This document shows, piece by piece, positions 1 through 10,400 of a DNA stretch of 64,000 nt (position 1 is the first letter of the stretch; the number at the start of each line of letters is the position of its first letter). The notes below the pieces were generated by a model. It was not told the origin of the DNA and ran no database searches. It saw nothing but the letters and a program-made list of their open reading frames with translations. Source of the stretch: Hydractinia symbiolongicarpus (taxonomy: Eukaryota > Cnidaria > Hydrozoa > Anthoathecata > Hydractiniidae); the NCBI RefSeq assembly GCF_029227915.1, contig NC_079882.1, positions 25,177,001 through 25,241,000 on the forward strand, in the 5' to 3' direction. A program made the translations under genes and the position numbers.

Positions 1-2906
1 TTCTAATACACTGTCTTCAGCTATCACACCATTTTCAACAATGGCAGACATATCAATTTTAAGTTTCTTTGTTTTGCATCCATCAACAAATGTTGATGCA
101 TGCTTATCTGGACTAACACTTTCAGATTCATTGGCTTTTTTAATGTTTGGTCGTTTTCTTTTCATACTTGGTGTTTTTGGTAGCAATGTTATGGATGTGC
201 TAAAAAGGAAAAAGTATATAAATTAAGAAAAATTTATTTGAATTTATTTACAAGGAAGTTAAAAAAATGCATAGCATGTGTCACATTTATTGACGTGATT
301 TTCATTTAGTCAAAAACGCTCATGTTCTAGGCATGCTGTTGGGTGAACAACATTGGTCAAATTACATTATGCATTTTTATTAAACAAATAAAAAAAAGTA
401 ACGATTTATATAAGTAAACAGAACGTTTGTTGTTTGTGTTGTTTAAGAAAAAAAATTAAACCACTTTACAGTCCTTAAAATCAACATCGCAGTTGTGTTT
501 GTCAAAAAGCTACTAATGTAAAATTTAAAGATTTGTTTATATTGTTTTCATTTTTATAACCCACAATTTAAAATTCACAAAGTTGGTTCTCCATGTTTCT
601 AAACTATATAGTTTTAAAAATCTGAATGCTTTATTTTATTATTAATCTTTTTGTCACACATGTTAATGTTAGCATTGGTAGAGCGCGTCCCCTAATTGGA
701 TCTGTGTGCTATAAATGAGCATTAAATACTCTTGGACTCCCCATCTAAACAATGGCTTAGATGGGGAGTTCAAGAGTCTCTATCTTGACAACCACGTCTT
801 TTTAGTTCAGCTAAGGCTACTATAAACAAAATGCAAAAAAATAAAAGCTGATATCTTTTTTATGGTAAAACTATTTTTTTTCTCACTTTTCCAGCAGTAA
901 ATATGATTTTTAAAGGATAATAACTAGACATTTAATAGATCTCGATTTCCATTGATCTTTCACACTTTCTAAAATATCAGTGATTTAAAAAAAAACATCA
1001 CTCTCTTGAGTATAATAACTCATTTGAAATATACAATGAATGTTTTTTTTCCATCAGCTTAAAAATTACTGTTCTTTAAAAATGTAAAAACAACGTCACA
1101 ATCCGATAAAAATCAATAATCAAAATGAAAAAAATTGAGTTTTTTTCCCCTCACATTTTGCAATTAATATTTTAATCTTATATATTATATCCCTTGTGTG
1201 AGTAAAATTGTGAGTCCACTACACGCAACTCACGGATCACTTTCTTTTGACGTGGCCATACATGAAGCGAAATTTAGTAATCGAAGTAAAAAAACTGATT
1301 GAACTTTTATTCAGCCTAGCTAGCTTGTGACCTACTGAGAAAGCGAAAGAAAAGCAGGTTGTCTAAATTATTTGATAGAGAAATGAATTTGGGTGTATAA
1401 CAATTTTTTAGCCGTTTCTTTTAGAACAAAATTTTTCCTGAAATATTAAGTTTGTTGTTGTGTCTTGAGCTGGAAAATGTTTTCTTTCTAAGCATTTATT
1501 TTGTAAGAATATATACTCTGAAAAATGGGTCAGAAGTTTAGAATATTTAAGGAATATGTCTAAACTTAATAGTTTGTTTTTAATAGAACATTTGTATGAT
1601 GCACAAATTTTTTTTAAGACATTTTCCATTTTTACTTCATAATTTTTTTATTATTTTTTTGTTGCACATGCTTATATTTTTAGACATCTTGTTTCAGCAG
1701 TTATAAAAATAAAATAATGCAGTTTGTAAGAAACCTTGATCCCAGGGATTTTTTTCTCTTTTCCCATCCTGTTATAAAACAGACAAAGAGCCCAGGGTCG
1801 AGGTTGAAATGGAGTTTTAAAAAATCAAATTACTGTGTTGTATGTTTTTGATTGGAATCCCTTACATCGGTTTAATGAGAGATTCAGTGGATTCTTTCAC
1901 AGGAATTCGGCTATAATTTTTTAATATTGTAAACATATTATGCTTAATAGTCATGATCTTTTTAAAAAAATTAAAAGACTTTTTCAGTGTTTTTTTGTGT
2001 GCATTGTCCTACACTATACAATTTCAAAAATCATGCTGGTTTCCTTTTTGAGTAGCCTTTACACACCTTTGTTTAAGCAAAGTTTTGTGGCATTAAAATT
2101 TTTTATGTCAAAAGTTTGGATCGGCTAGTCACTGTAATTACACTAGGAATAGACTATTTAGGTTTATATTGAAAATATCCTGTGGGAAGTTTAGCCCTTT
2201 TTCAGCATAAATGTGGCCTGAAAAACTAAGGAGCCCAAATACAGCACATTTGTTCTTAAATCAAAACAAACTAAACATATTCTCTAACCACTAACAGCAC
2301 ACATAATAAAGAAAAATATAGTAGGTTTGATAGAATGTTTCTTGCTAATAGAACTATGCAACAAAATTGCGATAACCCTGTTGATAATACACGATAATTC
2401 AATTGTACATGCGTTCCTACGGCTTTCCATCGTTTTACAATATTGGAAAAAAGGAGGTAAAAATTGTGTTGTTATGAGAGTTTGTTAGAGACGAAAGCGT
2501 GTTTTCTCCAGTTTTTTAACTTCCGTCGTATCAACTTTTTTTCAAATTTTTAGGAAATGTTAATAATAATAAGATACAACTTATGTGTACTTTTTATTAA
2601 AAACAAAATGCGGCAAGAAAAGTTATCACGAAAAAACGTGTTTTCTCCTTAATAAACTCTTATGTTTACCTCCTCTGATCGCAAAATAAGCTGCGATGGA
2701 GTGTTAGTTTTCCCGAATTATCGTAAAGGTGTATTAAAAGACTTGCTGCCTAATTAAAAGAGACAAATTGCCTAAATAGCCTAGTCTAATTTGTGGTTAT
2801 TCCTGACTGATTAGGAAAAGCATGTCTAGAACAAACAGTTTTTTAGTTGCAGTAACGTAATGTTTTCATTTTTTATCAAGGAGATGCACGCATAGATATA
2901 ATATAT

Positions 2907-2943
<37 letters not shown>

Positions 2944-3202
2944 CATTTGTCACAGTATAGCTATATTATAATAATTGGCGCTTATTCACATGTTTTAACT
3001 TAACTGCACTGAAAAAATAATTTATAACGTAAATATTAGTCTTAATAATAACATACCTTCCAAAGGCTTTTTTAGCAGCAGCTTGGATCTCTTCGATCCA
3101 ATCCATATTCTCTTGAAAAGTGCCATTGCTAAAATGATTTATTTTCAACGATGCAGCCTCGAAAACAGTCAATACACAAGCAGGAGTTAGTCTTGAATTC
3201 AT
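1..3202 (-). CDS. INCENP: Inner centromere protein (INCENP), N-terminal part, two coding exons, continues off the left edge
   Basis: Coding exons on the minus strand are 3202-3057 and 199-1. They are joined in phase (AG|C) across a 2.86-kb intron, and the second exon runs off the window. The start ATG at 3202 lies 11 bases after an acceptor at 3214/3215. Residues about 33-48 (MDWIEEIQAAAKKAFG) match the INCENP N-terminal helix that forms a three-helix bundle with survivin and borealin. The next exon opens with LLPKTPSMKRKRP, the conserved KTPS motif and basic stretch that follow this helix in INCENP. The protein is known as the scaffold of the chromosomal passenger complex and recruits Aurora B to centromeres and the midzone. 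The single alpha-helix region and C-terminal IN-box would lie beyond position 1. The identification rests on about 115 residues recognised by eye. Confidence 0.78.
728..777. repeat. Short hairpin with 23-bp arms and 4-nt loop
   Basis: The arms at 728-750 and 755-777 are reverse complements apart from two positions, with loop AATG at 751-754. It lies inside the INCENP intron. It could be a small fold-back repeat or a structured RNA; nothing else marks it. Confidence 0.75.
2370..2750. repeat. Degenerate fold-back (MITE-like) element
   Basis: TAATACACGATAATTC near 2386 is mirrored by GAATTATCGTAAAGGTGTATT near 2715. GGAGGTAAA near 2452 is mirrored by TTTACCTCC near 2670, and a CCATCG/CGATGG pair also faces inward. 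The arms have drifted. A further weak pair (CTATTTAGG near 2155, CCTAAATAG near 2772) may be the outer ends. No coding capacity is seen. Confidence 0.5.
2912..2942. repeat. AT dinucleotide microsatellite
   Basis: An uninterrupted AT run in the INCENP intron, about 115 bases from the splice donor. Confidence 0.95.
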
Positions 3203-3214
3203 TCTCAGGGCTTC

Positions 3215-6200
3215 TAAAATATATGCAATAAATCTTTGATGAAAAACAAAGCTCACTCACTAAAACGCCATTTTAATTTTTTCCTATATTGACGTTTGAA
3301 AAAGTATGGCAAAAAATTTTCAACCAATCATTGCAAAGCTGGCGGCAATAATAGGGAGTCAACAAAAAGATTATTGCGCAGCATCGTTTTTCTACTAGGG
3401 CGGATCTAGAACGCCCGGGCGGAATGTACTTCTCTTCAATAAAAAAACACTTTTATTTTTAGTCAAAGCACTTATCTTTTTTCCTCTGAAGTTTTCTCTT
3501 CCGTTCGTAATACTTCTTTTCAAAATGTAAAACACTTCTCTTTCCATAAATACAAAAATTCCCAGACCTAATTTTGGTGGTCCGTTTGATCATTGGAAAG
3601 TGAGATTTTGATAATTTTTGTTTGATCCCGGCCATGAAAAAGATCAAGTGTTCTTAGTAATTAATAACTTCCTAAAAGTTGTATGTGTAATAGACCAGTT
3701 TATTTTGCTTATTTTTTCTAGTAGTTGCTCTAAACAAAAAACCTGTTATTTTTAACCCAAAATCTCAGTCTGATATTTTATAAAGCACATTTATTCTTAT
3801 AGAGAAAAAAAAATCATGTCTATTGTAAGTAAAAATTAACTTCTCTGCTATTGAGCTAAGTTGATTCGTGATATTATTGGTCAAATATACTTCTCACGAA
3901 AACTGAAAAATATACAGACCACGGGGTGTAAAATTGTCGATCAGATTTTAGAATTTAGTAGTAAAGAGAAAGTTTCGGGCCACATACAAAGAAGTTTTAA
4001 GTGAAGAAAAGAAGTGTCAAAATACAGAAGAGAAGTGGGAGAATACAGAAAAGAACTGTTTGAATAACAGAACGGAAGCGCTTTTAAATTGGAAGAGAAA
4101 TGACCCATTAGCGGTCATTGTAGAAGAACAGTCTGTCCATACACACTGTGTTGCACTCCATCGTAAGAGCATGACGTTACAGACACTATGTGTAGAATTT
4201 TGATACTCATAGAATCTTGATACTCAAAGCAGTAGGACACCACTTTGATTGTTGTATGGATAATGACTTGAAATCACACACACATGCACAAGTATGTTCA
4301 GGTTTCACGAACATACCTTTGTCTTGTTTACACATACATGGTGCAACCAAACTCTCAATAAAAAAACTTTGATTTTGCATTGAGGAGAACGAGCATGCGC
4401 ACGCGGTCGAAAACATCCTCGTTCCATAGGATCATGCCCTGACGTCGTCGCCGCTAGCGGTTACTTAATTGCTAACAAGTTTTTTTGTCCCCGGTTCAAC
4501 CTCGTGCCCAGTGCTTATTTACGCCTATGATATATTCGGGAGCCGTCGCGTCAAAATATCATAAGCGTAGGAGAGCCCAGGGACGGGGTTGTCACCGACC
4601 CTCAAAATTAAAAAAAGCAAGAACCCCCTGAGAACGATGTTGGATAAAAATATAGATATAAGAATATATTAGTACGCATTTTGAATTTCTCAAACTTCAT
4701 ACTTGACAATGTCCGCTTAGGCTATTTGGTTAAAGCAAAACTCTGAAAATAGGCTATTTGTTGCTGACGTCAACATAGCTATTTTCTACCAATTTCGACG
4801 CCTTTGTAGGCCTCGATATATGTGTGGGACTGTGCTAGAGAATGCGATTAGCACACCTTAATTTAAAGCCCTGCCTGGCCTGACATACGTGTGTGCGAGA
4901 GTAGCGACTTTACAGCGTGTCAGATGCCTTGCCGTTCGCGGTTTTAACCTTTTCTAAAAAATGACAATGAAACTGCCTTTGTTTGTCCCAAGGAAAGTTA
5001 ATGAATTCCATGTTTCTTTTACTGAATTTCTCCATAAATAAGTGTGATATAAAAAGTTGTTGCTCATCTGTATCAATACTCTCAACCAAGAGTAGTTTTG
5101 ATTCGGGTAGGTTATAAGTAAGTAAAACTTAAATTTTAAAATTCCGTTATAAAATAATATTGTATTCGGTCCTTGCGTTGTCCTTTACTGCATTAGCGCC
5201 TTAAGCCATTTTTTCTCTCTGAAAAAGTCCTTTAAACAACTTTTCCTCCCTAAATATATTGTTTGTTTGAAATTCATCTTGTCCCTAGAGCTTCTTTTTC
5301 GCTATGTACTGCGTATATCAGGAAAAGGGCTTACAAATAAACGGACGGTATAACGACAGAAGTTTGTCGAACTGTAAAATCTAGAGCTTTTACCCAACCT
5401 CGATCCCAGGGTATTTGATTTTTTCATTAATTTATAATAGCCGCTCCGTAATAAAAGACCAGGGCCATGCGAACCTGGGGAAGGAGATAACTTGCAAAGG
5501 GAAACATGGTCCAAGGGAATAGAGCACAAACCAAATAAAAGGCCCGCACGGTCATTTTGGACATTTTAAGTATGCTGTAATTCTCCTGGTAAGGAATCTA
5601 GACTTTAAACCTAATCGAATTGTTAGTCTTCTAAACTGCATACCACAGACTATTGACGTCATTACTTGATCTCATAAAAGTTTGCGCTCCGCTGGAAGAT
5701 ATTTACTAAAAAAGATTTTTTAATTGACGCTGCTAGTGTAATCCTGAAGAAAAGAAAAGGCTTGCCATGAAAATTGGAGGTAACACGAAAATCATTTTCG
5801 ACCCCAGAGCTCTTTGAGATAAACCTTAAAAGTAGTACTTCGAGGTTTTAATCTGAAAGAGCTCTGGGGACGAGAATGCACAAAAATGTTACAAAGTAAA
5901 AAAGAAATACTGCGAGAGAAAAATATTTGGATTAATGATTATGAAATACATACATGTTGGAAGATAAGGGAAAATGCGATAGTTTTTTTCAGTTTAAGTT
6001 TCAACTATGGCTGGATGTGCTTTTTTTACATTTTTGAAGTCTCAAGATTTGTGTTTTTCGGCCAGATTTACCATGTAGATGAACATTTTATAGGGATTGA
6101 AAGAAATAGATGTTGTTGAAGTTATCCTGTTGTAAAAGTATGTATTATAAAGTGAGTTGTGAATGTGAAGTTGTGAATGAATTTTAGGCTGAGTACGCCG

Positions 6201-7050
6201 TTAGTACGTTCTTAATTTTTGTCAAAATCTCAGCCACAATGTTCTTGTAAACTAGACTCTTGTAAAATACCTACCTTTCAGTAACAGAAATTGTTGCTGA
6301 GTCCCAAGTAACCCGAAATTTGTAGCAACGGGCGAATTTTTAGATTTTTCCAACAGATTGAACTACCTTTGTTTTTCCCACGGCCATATGACCATTCTAT
6401 GAATATCGTTGAAGAAAAATAAGAACTAAAAAACAATAGATTATACTCACTCTACTTATTTTTATATCTATCTTAATTTTTCATACAATTTGTGAATGAT
6501 TCCGAAAACCAAAGCAAAAATTAGAAGGAAGGGGGGATGGTTTTTGCTATTAGTTAATAGACAATTGAAGGAACAATTTGACACGATGCAATAAATTACC
6601 AGAATTATCGCAATCGCAGGGCAATCCCCCTGTCTCCCACCCCCTTGTCAATTATCTCTGCTTAGCTGTTCTAATGTAAGTTTTTACAGACCCCTAAACT
6701 GTTCTCTATTAAAGGAAAATTTAAATTTGTTTTAACTCATATTCTAACTTTTAACTTTTTTTCTACTCATTTTCTTAAAAAAATATTTTAAGGTAGCTAT
6801 CGACAAAATTTATCTGACTCTTGTTATATTGTACAATGCATAACAACTTAATGTTTTACGAAGTTCGTGCAACATAAAAATTCGAATCGAGATCTTTTCT
6901 TTCTTTTCCGGAAAATGGAATATGATCCCTTTCAGTGTGGAATAAGCTCTTAATGTAGTTAAAATCGCTCTGACGTCATCGCGCCTTCTTAGGCCTGGCA
7001 ACCGGAATTTGTCATTAATCAAAAAGACAATGCCGTATGATTCTTAACAG
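3215..7050. other. Intergenic region, no gene recognised
   Basis: Upstream of INCENP, both strands carry only short AT-rich open frames without domain-like composition or paired splice sites. The 3250-3450 part should hold the INCENP promoter or 5' leader. The segment holds a hairpin at 5797-5874. GC-richer patches near 4440-4620 and 5400-5530 share short motifs (CCCAGGG with CTCGA) with 1740-1800, so they are probably relics of an interspersed repeat. Confidence 0.5.
5797..5874. repeat. Inverted repeat with 19-bp arms and inner stem
   Basis: Arms 5797-5815 and 5856-5874 share CCCCAGAGCTCTTT and its complement with one mismatch near the base. A second inner pair, AAACCT and AGGTTT, extends the stem. 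The shape suggests a compact fold-back repeat or an RNA hairpin. Confidence 0.7.
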
Positions 7051-7122
7051 ATTTATATCAGTTGCATTAATGTAAAGGCGTATTCTGTCCACTTTTCTTG
7101 GCACGAGCATAAGTGCGTTAAA

Positions 7123-7428
7123 ATGACGATAGTGTTCGTGTTACGATACTACTTTTGGATTCTATTACTGACAAAACAAGTTTATCTTCAATCATTTCGT
7201 GGGTTAGATGGAAATATTGGTGGAGAATTAGGCAAGCATGATCACACGGTGGGACATTCGTGTAAAGTGAATTGTGCGGACATTTATGAGATGTGTGTGC
7301 CCATGACACTCACTATAGACGAACAGATGATGTGTATCGAAGCGAGAATCGTTTGCAGAATGAAGTGTTCTCTGGCGAGAACGAAAATGTTACAAAAGAA
7401 ATTTAAAAAGATTTTAAAAACTTCTTAA
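7123..7428 (+). CDS. Small predicted secreted six-cysteine protein, unrecognised
   Basis: This is a single open frame of 101 residues. Residues 3-23 form a hydrophobic N-terminal segment consistent with a signal peptide. The body then holds exactly six cysteines at 47, 51, 58, 71, 78 and 82, spaced 3-6-12-6-3, a mirror-symmetric pattern. A lysine-rich tail ends the protein. I do not recognise a family. The pattern would suit two antiparallel helices stapled by three nested disulfides (47-82, 51-78, 58-71), which is inference. The region is otherwise gene-poor. A weak TTTATAT lies about 70 bases upstream. No exon partner is needed for a complete product, but it could be one exon of a larger gene. 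It could be a secreted defence, venom or signalling peptide; the sequence alone cannot decide. Confidence 0.5.
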   Translation: MTIVFVLRYYFWILLLTKQVYLQSFRGLDGNIGGELGKHDHTVGHSCKVNCADIYEMCVPMTLTIDEQMMCIEARIVCRMKCSLARTKMLQKKFKKILKTS

Positions 7429-10400
7429 TATTATTTTGAAACAAGTAGAGAAGAAAATTGTCGGGAAGATTTTGTATTTATTCGTTATGTATACTTTTTT
7501 ACTTCAAATTTTCTTTTCAATTTTATTTACTATACTGTGGAAAACACTGATGTCAAAGAAATTTAGTATCTTCTATATAGGAAATTATGACTCGACTTCG
7601 ACTTTCTTTAGTGTGGATGTTTCGTTAAAGCAATTTGACTTATTCATTAACATTTCATTCACACGCCTCTTTTTGCATTTTTATGAATATCAAAGAAAAC
7701 AGAAGACTATTCGCTCGTGTTGACCGCACTTCGATTTTATTATGGCATGCTTTTCTCCTTGTGACTAGCTTTTGAGGATTTTTTTTTTGTGAGTTATCAT
7801 TTTTTTGTATATTAGATGATAGAAAGTGAATATTAACTTATTTTAAGCACATTAAAGTTATTCTTAATGACTATCATAAACAACCACGCCCTAGAAGCAA
7901 TTATCACTACTCCCGCCTGGTGGCATTTTTTCGTGTAATTCCTGGTAGCTTAAAAATATTTTTATTTCGTATATTCAATTCAGAATACTTATTTCCAAAG
8001 TCTTCGAGACATCATTTTATCTTTTGACAACATCAACCAAAACAAAAATAGGTTTGCAGAATAATTGAGAAACATTTTGTTTAGTAAAGATAAAGAAGAC
8101 AGAAAAAACAAATTTAAATAAGCGCTTGAACAACCCCGCCCCATAAATTTTTTTCGTACCTTTGGTGTGGAGAAGAGAGGTCTTTTCCCGACCTATAATA
8201 ATGTACCTTCTAAATATGTGTTTTAGCGTTGCGTTTGGACATATTCAGCCTTAAATTACTTAAATACGTGGTAAGCTTAAAAAATTCTGCTAAAGAGGAG
8301 CTTCTTGTTTGTGAGACTTGGTCTTACTCACCATTTTTTCTCCTTGTTTCTTGTGATACCACAGTTGGTTAACAGAAAGTTAAGTTCCTTTCTTCACACA
8401 AATCATTTCACCCAAAGTTGAGAAATCTTCCATCCTCAAAATTAGTTTAGCCATATTCGCTTTAGAGAGATTACACTGTCTTTGCTCTCCTTCCTTCCTG
8501 TATAACTCCTGATAGACTTTTCTAAATGGAATAAAATTTTCTGCAATTGAAGTATAGCATCAATAGAACAAAATATAGTGGCAATAAAGTTTTGTTTAAA
8601 CGCTTTCGTTGTGCGGCTATCTATCCGCTAAAGTTTGATTGAAGTTTCCAATAAATAGATAAAAGCTTTTTAATAGATTTTCCTGGTTTCACATACTTCG
8701 TATGAGAAATTGGCAACTGTTAAGGAAAGTGTCAAATTTCAGTCATAATTAAAGTAGAAGTTAATAACATGTACTAACTTTACAGATAGTCTCGAGTAAT
8801 AACTAATAAATAAGATCTTGAGAGGTCTTTTAATTTGGCAAGATGGTGTCTGATAGTTGAAAGAGTTATTAAAAAAAACCGGGAGATGGAAGGGGATTAG
8901 AAAAAACCAGGGAGATGGAAGGGGTTATTAAAAAGAACCTGGGATATGGAAGGGGTTATTAAAAAGAACCTGGGATATGGACTTAGGAAAACCCAGGATG
9001 ATGGTAGGTGTTATTAGAAAAACCTGAAAGATGGAATAATTTACTAGAAAAAACCTGGGAGATGGAAGGAGTAATTAGAAAAAAATGTAAAAAAACTGGC
9101 AAGATTTACAAGTGCTTTTAAGTAACTAGTAAAAAGCTGCCTAAAAGTTAAAAGATTAGCACTAGAGTTTTTACCCTTAGGTAGATTTCTTGTTTTAAAT
9201 TTTACAGCCTGTAAATTAACAATCTAGCAGAGCAGCTCAGTGTCTTCCCTTGCTTTGTTGTTAGTGAGGGAAGGGTATGGAAGACTCATACTTCTATTGC
9301 TCATTTCTATTCAATTTCACATCAAATGGTTTCAGCCATTCACAATTAAGAAGTGTGTAAGTATAGATAGTTTACACTTTTTTACTATTAAGTGTAATAA
9401 CCTTACTTCACTAAAGAAATGATTTTAGCGATTTTTAAAGTAGACGCGAATAGTAGAAACAGATCCTACTATTTGCACCTCCACATTAGCTACCTTGAAA
9501 ATATTGCGTAATATCTGCTGAAAAAAAAGTCCACCTTGACATTTTCCGCCTAGTAAAGATCCAGCTTAACTATTCCGACAAGTGAAAATATTACTTCAAA
9601 AGGCACAGTGTAAGATCAAAAATTACTCGGCCAAAGCCGATTTTGCTATATTATACTGGCGAATTTAGAATTTCCCTTGACCTCGATATAAATAAAGATT
9701 CATAGTATGAATATATTTTGACATTTTGAAGCTACTAATAGAAAGTCTTACTCGAAGCAAAAACCGTCGTTTTTGAAAATATGTAAGATTCTTTGTTTAT
9801 CTTCGAAAAAAAAAGTGTTTTAGAAGGTCACGTTCGTATTTCATGTTGGTACGCAAAACGTCGAAGCCATATTATTATCTCAACCTACCTACCTAGACAG
9901 ATATCGTCGTTGTTGGCAACTATCATTTTGGCTGTTTGTAGGTTATTTTACAATCACGCTTCCTCATCACATCTTAACATCATAAAAACTTAAAATCCTA
10001 CTAATGTAATTGCCGTATAAAGTAACAAGGTTGAAACAACATAAAAACACGTGTTTCTCTCTGGAGGACTTCAAATATATAAAAAACCAAAAAAACTCTA
10101 CATCATTGAAGTATTAAGCATAGTTACAATGAAACTGGGGTCTAGTTCATTGACCATTTACCCAACCCTCCACCGTCTTACGTAATACGACAGTCTCCTT
10201 CGTCTTGTTCGTGACCATAAAACACCACATGAAATATTTTTTCGTGTTGGTTAACTTTGAAATTATAGTAAAAGGTTTTTAGTATCCTGTCATTTTTGGC
10301 CATTTTCCCAAGTCTTGTAGCCGAAGTAATCTAGGTATTTAACTCGTATAAAATCTAGAGGTGTGAGTCACCTAAGATGCTTTTGGAATGTAAACAGAAC

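Larger units (their letters stand above)
200..3056 (-). other. INCENP intron, repeat-bearing
   Basis: This intron separates the two INCENP exons (donor GTATGT at 3056, acceptor TTTTTAG at 201). No convincing coding exon was seen inside it on either strand. It holds a compact hairpin at 728-777, a degenerate fold-back element around 2370-2750 and an AT microsatellite at 2912-2942. Confidence 0.7.

Noticed and set aside
660-700. tRNA A-box-like sequence (TAGCATTGGTAGAGCGCG)
   Set aside because: No matching B box, acceptor stem or anticodon arm; at most a relic of a tRNA-derived SINE.
7436-7723. 95-residue open frame just after the small secreted-protein gene
   Set aside because: Composition is driven by AT-rich DNA (Phe, Ile, Leu, Lys), with no domain or signal; more likely 3' UTR.
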